From assembly GCF_006829085.1 (NCBI RefSeq), contig NZ_BJTC01000001.1, positions 566,500 through 630,499 of the forward strand: a stretch of DNA of 64,000 nt, in the 5' to 3' direction. The translations under genes were made by a program, and so were the position numbers. This document shows, in pieces, positions 16,628-25,264 of the stretch (its first letter is position 1; every line of letters starts with the position of its first letter). The stretch is from Chryseobacterium sp. ON_d1. GTDB taxonomy: Bacteria > Bacteroidota > Bacteroidia > Flavobacteriales > Weeksellaceae. The notes under the pieces were generated by a model. The model was not told the origin of the DNA. It saw only the letters and a list, made by a program, of their open reading frames with translations, and ran no database searches.

Positions 16628-17140
16628 ATGAATCCAGAGATTAAACTAAGACAAGCGAAAATTGAAGACAGGGACATTATTTGGGAAATCATTCAGCAAT
16701 CTATTGAAAGGAGGAGACAGGACGGAAGTACTCAATGGCAGAACGGATATCCAAATCTTGGAACCGTAGAAAGTGATATTGCCAAAGGATTCGGACATGT
16801 TTTGACGGTTGATGGACAGATTGCTGTGTACGCAGCCCTGATTTTGAATGATGAGCCTGCATACAGCACCATTGAAGGAGCATGGTTGAGCGATGGAGAA
16901 TTTGTAGTAGTTCACAGAGTGGCCGTAGATGAAAAATTTGCAGGACAGGGTATGGTAAAAAAGCTTTTTGATCATATCGAAGAATTTACCAGATCCCATG
17001 GCATTCAGAGTATTAAGGTAGATACCAACCATGACAATATCGCTATGTTAAAAATCCTTGAAGGCAGAGGATATTCTTATTGCGGAGAGGTTCTTTTGAG
17101 AGACGGGATGAGAAAAGCATTTGAGAAGATTATAATTTAG
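16628..17140 (+). CDS. GNAT-family N-acetyltransferase
   Basis: A 170-residue acetyl-CoA-dependent transferase. The start INPEIKLRQAKIEDRDIIWEI is the beta1-alpha1 unit. Motif A, the acetyl-CoA loop, is VHRVAVDEKFAGQGMVKKLFDH (about residues 98-118, with the Q/R-x-x-G-x-G/A pattern as AGQGMV), and VDTNHDNIAMLKILEGRGYSY is motif B. The substrate cannot be told from sequence. It stands alone between two transcription units, downstream of a terminator and about 115 bases before the MarR-controlled efflux operon, so it is probably separate from it. Confidence 0.85.
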   Translation: MNPEIKLRQAKIEDRDIIWEIIQQSIERRRQDGSTQWQNGYPNLGTVESDIAKGFGHVLTVDGQIAVYAALILNDEPAYSTIEGAWLSDGEFVVVHRVAVDEKFAGQGMVKKLFDHIEEFTRSHGIQSIKVDTNHDNIAMLKILEGRGYSYCGEVLLRDGMRKAFEKIII

Positions 17141-17204
17141 GTAAAAAGTTAAATCAACTTTCATTGAATTTTTAAAACAGCCTGTATTTATAAACTCTAT
17201 CAGG

Positions 17205-17240
17205 TTTGTTCGTTTAGTTCTGAACTAATTTCTACTTTTG
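17205..17240 (+). promoter_or_regulatory. Promoter with an embedded inverted-repeat operator for the efflux operon
   Basis: TTTG at 17205-17208 and TACTTTTG at 17233-17240 fit the -33/-7 pair (24-bp spacing). Between them lies TTAGTTC-T-GAACTAA (17214-17228), a symmetric site well placed for a MarR-type repressor to block RNA polymerase. The ATG of the MarR gene is 17 bases downstream. Confidence 0.6.
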
Positions 17241-17256
17241 TTCAAATTTTTATATT

Positions 17257-17712
17257 ATGCACCAAAGTATAGAAATTGATGAGAAAATTTTTCAGGATGC
17301 CGTAAAATTCTATGGCACCGTGTTCAGCCTACCCCCTTTAGCATCGAAAATTTATTCCTACCTTCTTTTTGACTATGAGAAAGTAGGAATTACTTTTGAC
17401 GAGTTTGTTGAAGTACTTTCTGCAAGTAAAAGCTCTGTTTCTACCAGTATCTCATTACTGCTCAATGCACAGCTTATTGTAGATCATAATAAGATGGATG
17501 AACGGAAACGGTACTTTTTCATCAATGATGAATACAAAAAAATACGATTCGAAAAAATTGTCCAGAAAATGCAGGACGAATTAAGACTATTAGATGATTT
17601 AAACAATTTTAAAAAAAGTAAAGACGATGGATACAATGAAAGAATAGAAGTTTACAAAGCACTCTTAAATAAAAACATAGAAAATATTCAGGAATCTCTT
17701 AATAAACTATAA
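17257..17712 (+). CDS. MarR/GbsR-type transcriptional regulator of the efflux operon
   Basis: A 151-residue winged-helix protein. The helix-turn-helix is at about residues 43-70 (ITFDEFVEVLSASKSSVSTSISLLL), with the wing near DHNKMDERKRYFF; long dimerisation helices flank it on both sides (C-terminal about 100-150). The SKSSVSTSISLLLNAQ recognition segment is typical of the GbsR/MarR branch. Its stop codon is one base before the ATG of the membrane-fusion gene, so all four genes form one operon. The inverted repeat in its own promoter suggests autoregulation by a repressor that lets go on binding a toxic substrate. Effector unknown. Confidence 0.85.
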   Translation: MHQSIEIDEKIFQDAVKFYGTVFSLPPLASKIYSYLLFDYEKVGITFDEFVEVLSASKSSVSTSISLLLNAQLIVDHNKMDERKRYFFINDEYKKIRFEKIVQKMQDELRLLDDLNNFKKSKDDGYNERIEVYKALLNKNIENIQESLNKL

Positions 17713-17713
17713 A

Positions 17714-18901
17714 ATGAATAATAAGCTAGTTATACTTTCCATTGCAGCGCTTTCACTGACTGCCTGCAAAAAAGAAGCTCCGAAGCAGGATGGCGCCAAG
17801 CCTTATCCTGTTGTTTCCGTGGAGTCAAAAAATATAGTGGGTTATCAGACGTTTCCGGCTACCATCCAGGGTAGGGTAAACAATGATGTACGTGCAAAAA
17901 TACAGGGATATATTACCCAGGTATTGGTGGATGAAGGGCAATATGTTACAAAAGGACAGCCACTGTTCCGTCTGGAAACCAATATTCTGAATGAAAATGC
18001 GGCGGCTTCCAAAGCAGGAATCGGTGCTGCAGCCTCCAGTGTTGCAGCGGCTCAGGCTTCTGTAAATGCAGCTCAGGTTGAAGTTAACAAACTAAAACCT
18101 CTGGTTCAGAAAAATATCATCAGCAACGTACAGTTACAGACTGCACAGGCACAACTGGCTCAGGCTCAGGCTCAGCTGCAGCAGGCAAACGCAGCCAAAA
18201 GACAGGCTGAAGCCAATTATAAAGGAGTAGAAGCCAATATCGAATATTCTATCATCCGTGCGCCTATTTCTGGGGTCATCGGCAAGCTTCCATTAAAAGT
18301 GGGAAGTTTGGTAGGTCCGTCTGATCAGACTCCTCTGACAACGATTTCTGATACATCTGAGATCTATGCTTACTTTGCCATGAATGAAAAAGAATATTTT
18401 GATTTCCTTGAAAAATCTCCGGGCGCATCTATGCCTGAAAAAATTAAAAACTTACCTATGGTGGAACTTCAGCTGGCCAATGGAAGTCTTTATCCTGAAA
18501 AAGGGAGAATTGAAGCCATTACCGGTCAGATTGATCCTACAACCGGGACTATTCAGTTCAGAGTTGCTTTCTCGAATGCTCAGAAATTATTAAGTAATGG
18601 TAACAGTGGAACGATCAGATTCCCTCAGCACTATGACAATGTACTTGTAGTGCCTGAAAGCGCTACTTATGAGCAGCAGGGTATTGTATATGTATACAAG
18701 ATAGAAAAAGGTGATACAGCCAGAAACGTTGTTGTGAATGTTATCGACAGAATCGACAATATGGCTCTTATCAAATCTGGAGTTAATAAAGGTGAAAGAG
18801 TTATTGCAGCTGGTATCGGAGGTCTGAAACCGGGAACAGCAGTAAAGCCGAAGCCAATTAAAATGGATAGTCTTGTTCAATCAATAAAACCGAAATTCTA
18901 A
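17714..18901 (+). CDS. RND efflux periplasmic adaptor (membrane-fusion) lipoprotein
   Basis: A 395-residue AcrA/MexA-type adaptor that links the inner-membrane pump to the outer-membrane channel. The start MNNKLVILSIAALSLTACKK carries a lipobox LTAC with the modified Cys at 18. A beta-barrel and lipoyl half-domain begin at about residue 40, followed by a long alanine/glutamine-rich coiled-coil hairpin (about 95-180; AQLAQAQAQLQQANAAKRQ), then the second lipoyl half (IEYSIIRAPISGVIGKLP), the beta-barrel and the membrane-proximal domain. The stop overlaps the permease ATG by one base (TAATG), so translation is probably coupled. Confidence 0.93.
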   Translation: MNNKLVILSIAALSLTACKKEAPKQDGAKPYPVVSVESKNIVGYQTFPATIQGRVNNDVRAKIQGYITQVLVDEGQYVTKGQPLFRLETNILNENAAASKAGIGAAASSVAAAQASVNAAQVEVNKLKPLVQKNIISNVQLQTAQAQLAQAQAQLQQANAAKRQAEANYKGVEANIEYSIIRAPISGVIGKLPLKVGSLVGPSDQTPLTTISDTSEIYAYFAMNEKEYFDFLEKSPGASMPEKIKNLPMVELQLANGSLYPEKGRIEAITGQIDPTTGTIQFRVAFSNAQKLLSNGNSGTIRFPQHYDNVLVVPESATYEQQGIVYVYKIEKGDTARNVVVNVIDRIDNMALIKSGVNKGERVIAAGIGGLKPGTAVKPKPIKMDSLVQSIKPKF

Positions 18902-21900
18902 TGATAAAAAACTTTATTAACAGACCGGTTTTATCCACCGTAATCTCAATCCTGATTGTGATTCTCGGTGTGCTGGGACTGATCTCGTTACCGGTTACAC
19001 AGTATCCGGACATTGCACCGCCTACGGTGAGTGTTTCCGCAAACTATACGGGAGCCAATGCCGAAACGGTAATGAAGAGTGTAGTAGTACCTTTGGAAGA
19101 ACAGATCAATGGGGTGGAAGGTATGGATTATATCACTTCCAGTGCCGGTAACGACGGTTCTGCTCAGATCCAGGTTTTCTTCAAACAGGGAATAGATCCT
19201 GATATTGCAGCGGTAAACGTACAGAACCGTGTGGCGAGAGCTACGCCACTGTTACCTGCCGAAGTAACGCGTTCAGGGGTAGTAACCCAGAAGCAGCAGA
19301 CCAGTGCCCTGATGTATATGTCTTTCTATTCTGAAAATAAAGATCTTGATGATGTATACCTCCAGAACTTTTTGAATATCAATATTATTCCCAATCTGAA
19401 AAGGGTAAATGGTGTCGGGGATGCGAACGTTTTCGGGGGTAAAAACTACTCAATGAGAATCTGGCTGGACCCTGCAAAAATGGCTGCTTACAGTGTAACA
19501 CCTACTGATGTTACCAATGCCATTAATGAGCAGAGTAGAGAAGCCGCTGCAGGTTCTATCGGACAAAACAGCGGAAGTTCTTTTGAGTATATCATCAAAT
19601 ATGTAGGTAAATTCAACGATAAAGAACAGTACGATAATATCATCATCAAATCTCTTGCAAACGGACAGAACCTGATGCTGAAAGACGTTGCTAAAGTGGA
19701 ACTGGCAGGACAGTCTTATACAGGAATCGGGGAGAACGGAAACAACCCTTCCATCAGTATGGGGATCTTCCAGACTCCGGGATCCAACGCTCAGGAGATT
19801 ATTAAAAATATCAAAGCCTATCTGAAATCAGCTGAAGGGACTTTTCCAAAAGGGATAAAGTATACTTTCAACTTTGATACCAACGAATTCCTGGAAGCTT
19901 CTATTGAAAAGGTAGTCCATACTTTGATTGAGGCCTTCATTCTGGTATTTATTGTAGTATATATTTTCCTTCAGGACTTCAGATCTACACTGATCCCGGC
20001 TATCGCAGTTCCGGTATCTATTGTGGGGGCATTCTTCTTTCTGAATCTCTTCGGATATTCATTAAACCTCTTGACCTTATTTGCATTGGTACTGGCGATT
20101 GGTATTGTAGTGGATGATGCCATTGTGGTCGTCGAGGCCGTTCATGCCAAGATGGAGCATGGTATTTCTGATGCTAAAAAAGCGACTGTAGAGGCGATGG
20201 ATGAGATTACAGGAGCAATTATCTCTATTACTTTGGTAATGGCAGCAGTATTTATCCCGGTAACCTTTATTACGGGACCTACAGGGGTATTCTACCAGCA
20301 GTTTGGTATTACGCTGATTATAGCCATTATTATTTCTGCGATTAATGCATTAACCCTGAGTCCGGTTTTATGTTCATTATTTTTAAAACCTCACGAAGCG
20401 CATCATGCAGAATATAAAAATCTGAATCTTTTACAGAAGTTCTTCTATAAGTTTAATATTGCTTTTAAAACGACTACTGAACGTTACGGAAGAGGATTTG
20501 TATTCTTATTAAGACATAAATGGGTAACCCTGATTATTTTCGCTGTTACCGGAGGTATCTTATTCTGGGCAAGCAGCAGCATGAAGAAAGGGTTTGTACC
20601 TACAGAAGACAGAGGGATTATCTTTACAGATGTACAGCTTCCTCCGGGAGCTTCCATGGAAAGAACTTATAATGCTTTGAAAACACTTCAGGCCAAAGCA
20701 CTGAAAGTTCCGGGTGTGCAGAATGTAACGATCTCAACAGGTAGAGGGTTCTTGTCCGGGAACGGGAGTAACAACGGTCTTGCCTTTGTTAAACTTAAAC
20801 CGTTCGAAGAAAGAAAAAAAGACGGACAGACTTCTGAAGATATTACCAAAAAATTATTTGGAATTGTAGGATCTGTTCCTGATGCCAAAGTGGTATTCTT
20901 CCAGCCGCCTAGTGTACCGGGATTTGGTAACAGTGCAGGTTTTGAAATGGTATTGCTTGATAAATCAGGTGGAGAATATGCTGATCTGGATGCCAAAACC
21001 AATGAATTCATCGGTAAGCTGATGCAGAGACCGGAAATTCAGTTTGCACAGACTTCATTCAATACCAAATATCCTCAGTATCAGATGGAAATAAATGTTC
21101 CTCTGAGCAAACAGCTTGGTGTTTCTGTCAGTGACATTCTTGCGACAATGCAGGGGTATATCGGAGGAATTTATACTGCAGACTTTACCAAGTATGGAAA
21201 ACAGTTCAGGGTAATGGTTCAGGCGCTTCCTGAAAACAGAAAGAATATTGAAAACCTGAATCAGCTTTATGTAAGAACAGGATCAGGGATCATGACTCCG
21301 ATTTCACAGTTTGTAACATTGACAAAAGCATACGGACCACAATCTGTAAGCCGTTATAACCTTTTTACTTCAGTGAAGGTGACAGGAGCGAACTCTGACG
21401 GGTATAGTTCCGGGGATGCGATTGCTGCGGTACAACAGGTAGCGGATGAAACTCTGAATCAAAACTATGCGGTAGAATTTACAGGGTTAACGAGAGAAGA
21501 ATTAAATTCAGGCTCTCAAACACTTCTTATTTTCGGGCTAAGTTTGATCTTTGTTTACTTTATCCTTTCTGCACAGTATGAAAGTTATATCCTTCCGCTG
21601 ATCGTTATTATTTCTCTTCCTCTTGGAGTAATGGGGGCTTACTTCGGTCAGAAGATTATGGGGCTGGAAAATAACATCTACTTCCAGATTGCCCTGATCA
21701 TGCTTGTGGGATTACTGGCGAAAAATGCGATTCTTATTGTCGAATTTGCTGTTCAGAGAAGGCATCATGGAGAAACGATTGTGATGTCAGCCATCAATGC
21801 AGCGAAAGCCAGGGTGAGACCTATTCTGATGACATCGTTTGCCTTTATTTTCGGTTTATTACCGTTGGTACTGGCAAGTGGAATTGGAGCCGTAGGTAAC

Positions 21901-22047
21901 AGATCTATCGCTACGGGTGCGGCCATCGGACTATTGATAGGAACTGTTTTGGGATTATTTGTAATTCCGGTTCTGTATGTGATTTTTGAAACACTGCAGG
22001 AAAAAATTAAACCTATCAAAAAAGAAGATATCAATTTAGCAGAATAA
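18901..22047 (+). CDS. RND multidrug efflux permease, HAE1 (AcrB/MexB) family
   Basis: A 1048-residue proton-driven inner-membrane pump. It starts MIKNFINRPVLSTVISILIV (TM1), has two large porter loops (about residues 40-330 and 560-870) and twelve helices. The proton relay is in place: the paired Asp residues in AIGIVVDDAIVVVEA in TM4 (near residue 406) and the Lys in VGLLAKNAILIVEFA in TM10 (near 940). The signature GNDGSAQIQVFFKQG region is near residue 90. Length and motifs match AcrB-like HAE1 pumps, which export hydrophobic antibiotics, dyes and detergents. The substrate range cannot be predicted from sequence. It sits in the middle of the four-gene MarR-controlled operon. Confidence 0.95.
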   Translation: MIKNFINRPVLSTVISILIVILGVLGLISLPVTQYPDIAPPTVSVSANYTGANAETVMKSVVVPLEEQINGVEGMDYITSSAGNDGSAQIQVFFKQGIDPDIAAVNVQNRVARATPLLPAEVTRSGVVTQKQQTSALMYMSFYSENKDLDDVYLQNFLNINIIPNLKRVNGVGDANVFGGKNYSMRIWLDPAKMAAYSVTPTDVTNAINEQSREAAAGSIGQNSGSSFEYIIKYVGKFNDKEQYDNIIIKSLANGQNLMLKDVAKVELAGQSYTGIGENGNNPSISMGIFQTPGSNAQEIIKNIKAYLKSAEGTFPKGIKYTFNFDTNEFLEASIEKVVHTLIEAFILVFIVVYIFLQDFRSTLIPAIAVPVSIVGAFFFLNLFGYSLNLLTLFALVLAIGIVVDDAIVVVEAVHAKMEHGISDAKKATVEAMDEITGAIISITLVMAAVFIPVTFITGPTGVFYQQFGITLIIAIIISAINALTLSPVLCSLFLKPHEAHHAEYKNLNLLQKFFYKFNIAFKTTTERYGRGFVFLLRHKWVTLIIFAVTGGILFWASSSMKKGFVPTEDRGIIFTDVQLPPGASMERTYNALKTLQAKALKVPGVQNVTISTGRGFLSGNGSNNGLAFVKLKPFEERKKDGQTSEDITKKLFGIVGSVPDAKVVFFQPPSVPGFGNSAGFEMVLLDKSGGEYADLDAKTNEFIGKLMQRPEIQFAQTSFNTKYPQYQMEINVPLSKQLGVSVSDILATMQGYIGGIYTADFTKYGKQFRVMVQALPENRKNIENLNQLYVRTGSGIMTPISQFVTLTKAYGPQSVSRYNLFTSVKVTGANSDGYSSGDAIAAVQQVADETLNQNYAVEFTGLTREELNSGSQTLLIFGLSLIFVYFILSAQYESYILPLIVIISLPLGVMGAYFGQKIMGLENNIYFQIALIMLVGLLAKNAILIVEFAVQRRHHGETIVMSAINAAKARVRPILMTSFAFIFGLLPLVLASGIGAVGNRSIATGAAIGLLIGTVLGLFVIPVLYVIFETLQEKIKPIKKEDINLAE

Positions 22048-22062
22048 AATTAAGATTTAAGA

Positions 22063-22132
22063 AATTAGAAGTTAGAAATTAGAAATGAGTCTAAAAACTA
22101 ACTTCTAACTTCTAAACTCTAACTTCTAATTA
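22063..22132. repeat. Heptamer arrays forming an inverted repeat inside the efflux operon
   Basis: The right half is five near-identical 7-mers (CTAACTT CTAACTT CTAAACT CTAACTT CTAATTA, 22098-22132). The left half (22063-22090) is four 7-mers of the complementary type (AATTAGA AGTTAGA AATTAGA AATGAGT). The outer 14 bases at 22063-22076 and 22118-22131 pair perfectly. The array fills most of the 91-base gap between the permease and outer-membrane channel genes. Confidence 0.8.
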
Positions 22133-22138
22133 AAAATA

Positions 22139-23554
22139 ATGAAGAGTTTATTAAACATCATAAAAGGAATCACTTTTTCAGTTTTCATACTCGGAGCCAT
22201 CTCATCCTGTATGGCAAGAAAAGAGTATGAAAGGCCGAAGAACGTTGTGGACGAAAAGCTTTTCCGTACGGATATGCTCCCTTCGGACAGTACCAGTATT
22301 GCAGATATTTCATGGAAAGAAATATTTACTGATCCGATATTGCAGGGGCATATCTCTAAGGCGTTGGAGAATAATCTTGACATCAGAATTGCGCTGGAAA
22401 GTATCAATTCAGCAGAAGCGTATCTGAAGCAAAGCAAAGCAGCTTATCAACCAACACTTTCTATCGGTCCCAACTACACATTTCAGACGCAGTCTATTAA
22501 CACCCAGTTTGGGCAGATCATTGGGGAAAGACGTTATGTAAACCAGTTTGACATTACGGCAAGTATCGGATGGGAAGCAGATATCTGGGGCAAATTAAAG
22601 GCACAGGAGAAAGCACAGCTTGCTACCTACCTGGGAACTGTTGCAGCTCATAAAGCGGTAAAAAGCAGCCTTGTATCATCCATTGCATCTGCATATTATC
22701 AGTTGCTGACATTTGATGCGCAGAAGAGAATTATTACGGAAACCATTGCGGTAAGAGAGAAAAACCTTGAAGCTACTAAGGCTTTAAAAACTTCCGGGAC
22801 AGTTACTGAAGTAGCAGTACAGCAGAGTGAGGCCCTTGTTTTCAATGCCAAATCATTACTGATTGATATTGATACACAGATCCAGCTGCTTGAAAATACC
22901 ATGAGCCTTTTGATGGGAGAGCCTTCCCATTCTATTGAAAGATCTACATTGGAAGGACAGAAGCTTCCGATTGATCTGAAACTGGGGTATCCTACTCAGC
23001 TTCTGGCCAACCGTCCGGATGTCATGAGAGCAGAATTTAACTTAATGAATGCTTTCCAACTGACGAATGCTGCCAAAGCTCAGTTTTATCCTACTTTAAA
23101 ACTGACAGGAAGCGGTGGATTGCAGTCTGTGGATATTGACCACTTATTCAGCGTAAATTCATTGTTCGCGAATGTAGTGGCAGGACTGGCACAGCCTATT
23201 TTAAATAAAAGGCAGATCCAGACCAATTATGACGTAAGTCTTGCCAATCAGGAAACAGCTTATCTGAACTTCAGAAAGACTGTTCTGACAGCTGGAAAAG
23301 AAGTTTCTGATGCCATCAGAGTATTTTCTGTACAGGATTCATTCATTGAATTGAAGCAAAAAGAACTGGATGCCTACAAAAAATCTGTTGACTATTCCCA
23401 GGAATTGGTTAATTATGGTATGGCCAACTATCTGGAAGTGTTGAATGCAAGTGTGAATTCATTGAATGCAGAGCTTAACATTTCCAATGCAAGATACAGT
23501 AAAATGAAAGCAGCCGTAGAGCTTTACCAGGCTTTGGGCGGAGGCTGGAAGTAG
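22139..23554 (+). CDS. RND efflux outer-membrane channel lipoprotein (TolC/OprM, NodT family)
   Basis: A 471-residue outer-membrane channel of the OprM/NodT type. The N-terminus (residues 1-24) has a lipobox ISSC with the acylated Cys at 23. Two tandem OEP repeats are visible (about residues 60-255 and 275-465), each with long helices (ISKALENNLDIRIALESINSAEA in the first) that form the periplasmic tunnel, and beta-barrel strands near residues 110-135 and 320-350. LKLGYPTQLLANRPDVMRAE is the conserved inter-repeat block. It completes the tripartite pump with the two genes upstream and ends at a strong bidirectional terminator. Confidence 0.93.
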   Translation: MKSLLNIIKGITFSVFILGAISSCMARKEYERPKNVVDEKLFRTDMLPSDSTSIADISWKEIFTDPILQGHISKALENNLDIRIALESINSAEAYLKQSKAAYQPTLSIGPNYTFQTQSINTQFGQIIGERRYVNQFDITASIGWEADIWGKLKAQEKAQLATYLGTVAAHKAVKSSLVSSIASAYYQLLTFDAQKRIITETIAVREKNLEATKALKTSGTVTEVAVQQSEALVFNAKSLLIDIDTQIQLLENTMSLLMGEPSHSIERSTLEGQKLPIDLKLGYPTQLLANRPDVMRAEFNLMNAFQLTNAAKAQFYPTLKLTGSGGLQSVDIDHLFSVNSLFANVVAGLAQPILNKRQIQTNYDVSLANQETAYLNFRKTVLTAGKEVSDAIRVFSVQDSFIELKQKELDAYKKSVDYSQELVNYGMANYLEVLNASVNSLNAELNISNARYSKMKAAVELYQALGGGWK

Positions 23555-23574
23555 TCTTTATTTCGCAAAATATA

Positions 23575-23610
23575 AAAAAAACGTATGTCACTACTGGCAT
23601 ACGTTTTTTT
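23575..23610. terminator. Bidirectional intrinsic terminator
   Basis: AAAAAAACGTATG (23575-23587) pairs with CATACGTTTTTTT (23598-23610) over a 10-nt loop. The stem has T runs on both strands and separates the convergent efflux operon (+) and BtrH-like gene (-). Confidence 0.93.
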
Positions 23611-23628
23611 ATGATATGTGTAAAAATC

Positions 23629-24609
23629 CTATAATGTGACCAAAATTTTCATGGCTTCTCTCTCTTTTTCTGATAGGGTTTTTAAGATATCCGAAGCCTG
23701 TTGAATATATTTTATTTCTTTTGTCTGGCTCACTTTTTCAAACAGCCGGGAAACACCCGTCCAGAGTTCAGCAATTTCTGAGAAGGCTTCATATCCTTTT
23801 TTTATCTGATCCAGTTGAAGCAGTTCATAACTTTCCTTCAAAAAATCACGATATAAATTTCTGAATAAAGCTCCGCCTGTTCCTGCTTTTTCCATGAGTA
23901 AAGCTGCTTGTTTAAATTCCCCTTCAATATTTTTACTTGTATTGAACCATTTGATAACTTCATTACTCGTTTTTAAAATCCCTTTGTAAGAGATATTGGT
24001 AATGGGAGGATCCAGATATTCAGCTGCATTATTTTTGATCGCAGTGATGATGACTATTTCCAGATTAAATTTTCTGTCTGTTTTCCTGAGGGTATAATAC
24101 AGATTTCTGGAAGCCATCGGCCCTTTTTCAGCCCGTGCCATTGCCAGGCTTTTTAAGGAAGTCTGTACCTGTCCGCCCTGTTGTATGGTATCCACCAAAA
24201 AAGCATTTTCATGATCATAACCATAAATCGCGGCATAATGTCCGGCAAAATGAAAAGGATTTGAAAAGTATTCCAGATGGTAGCAATCCATTTTCAATCC
24301 TACTGGCTGGCCATTATTGATAAGTTCTTTTACTTGTCCCCAGGCCTTTTGCTGTGAAGATGTTTCTTTTACTGTTAATTCAAGATTCAGATTTTTAGCT
24401 AAATTTTGAGTCAGCAAATCAGGTTTTATTCGTCCTCCGATGAAAGGGAAATCCATCGTTTTCATATTCCAGTAGATAAAGCTGAGACCTTCACCCAATC
24501 CGAAAAGCATAGGCTCGGAAAGCTCAATTCCTATTTGCCGCAATAATGTTCCTGTGGCAGTAGTTTCACAGTGCTGGCCGTTGAAAGGCTTCAGGTTTTC
24601 TATTTTCAT
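23629..24609 (-). CDS. BtrH N-terminal domain protein with a DUF4872-type C-terminus
   Basis: A 326-residue cytoplasmic protein without a signal peptide. The N-terminal half resembles BtrH, the butirosin biosynthesis enzyme that moves an acyl side chain from an acyl-carrier protein onto an aminoglycoside, a papain-like fold. A possible triad is visible: Cys14 in NGQHCETTA, His124 in HFAGHYAAIYG and Asp140 in AFLVDTIQQGG. The C-terminal half (about 190-326) is helical and fits DUF4872. No aminoglycoside genes or acyl-carrier protein are near, so a butirosin-like role is unlikely. It may be an amide-forming or peptide-processing enzyme. The upstream region is shared with the divergent GNAT-MarR pair, which may be relevant. 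Confidence 0.78.
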   Translation of the reverse strand: MKIENLKPFNGQHCETTATGTLLRQIGIELSEPMLFGLGEGLSFIYWNMKTMDFPFIGGRIKPDLLTQNLAKNLNLELTVKETSSQQKAWGQVKELINNGQPVGLKMDCYHLEYFSNPFHFAGHYAAIYGYDHENAFLVDTIQQGGQVQTSLKSLAMARAEKGPMASRNLYYTLRKTDRKFNLEIVIITAIKNNAAEYLDPPITNISYKGILKTSNEVIKWFNTSKNIEGEFKQAALLMEKAGTGGALFRNLYRDFLKESYELLQLDQIKKGYEAFSEIAELWTGVSRLFEKVSQTKEIKYIQQASDILKTLSEKEREAMKILVTL

Positions 24610-24739
24610 TTTTAAAGTAAAGTTTTGAATGGTATTAATTTTTGAGAAAATTACATAAATATCATCAGATAAAAATTAGGTTTGCTATTTTATGTTAAAT
24701 TTCTTTAAACCGGAAAAATAATTTGTAAATATGTATTTG

Positions 24740-24749
24740 ACTACGTAGT
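24740..24749. promoter_or_regulatory. Short palindrome ACTACGTAGT before the GNAT-MarR pair
   Basis: A 10-bp perfect palindrome 25 bases upstream of the GNAT ATG, with TTTG just before it at 24736-24739. It is a plausible operator for the MarR protein encoded downstream, but short enough to occur by chance. Confidence 0.35.
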
Positions 24750-24773
24750 TTTATACTTTAAAATACAGACACT

Positions 24774-25262
24774 ATGAAATTAGAGATACAGCCGATAGGA
24801 AATTCTTACTCAGAGCAGGCCATTGACCTTATTTTAACAATTCAGCAGAAAGAGTTTAATATTCCGATTAAGATACAGGATCAGCCTGACCTTTTGCAGA
24901 TAGAAAGTTTTTACACAGAAGCCGGAGGTAATTTTTGGGGTGCTTTTGTAGATGGTGAGCTGGTAGGTTCTATAGCATTGGTTAAATTTGACGACAGGGC
25001 AGGAGCCATCAGGAAAATGTTTGTGAAAAGGGAGTTCAGAGGAAAAGAACTGAATATAGCCCAGGAATTACTGGAGGTTTTAATTACTTTTTGCCGTAAA
25101 AGAGGGATTGATGATCTATATTTGGGAACCATAACGGTATTGAAGGCAGCACAACGTTTTTATGAAAGGAATCATTTTGTGAAGATTGAAAAAGGAAATC
25201 TTCCGGCTGACTTCCCTTTAATGAGTGCTGATGATATTTTTTACCATTTAAATATTGACTGA
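24774..25262 (+). CDS. GNAT-family N-acetyltransferase
   Basis: A 162-residue acetyltransferase. It begins with a beta strand and helix (LEIQPIGNSYSEQAIDLILTI), and the acetyl-CoA loop is in AIRKMFVKREFRGKELNIAQELL (about residues 80-102; the R-G-K-E-L-N-I-A pattern is a variant of Q/RxxGxG/A). The C-terminal DLYLGTITVLKAAQRFYERNHF is motif B. It ends with YHLNID, two bases before the MarR ATG, so the two genes form a tight pair. In such pairs the acetyltransferase is often part of the response to the compound sensed by the MarR protein. That is inference; the substrate is unknown. Confidence 0.85.
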   Translation: MKLEIQPIGNSYSEQAIDLILTIQQKEFNIPIKIQDQPDLLQIESFYTEAGGNFWGAFVDGELVGSIALVKFDDRAGAIRKMFVKREFRGKELNIAQELLEVLITFCRKRGIDDLYLGTITVLKAAQRFYERNHFVKIEKGNLPADFPLMSADDIFYHLNID

Positions 25263-25264
25263 AT

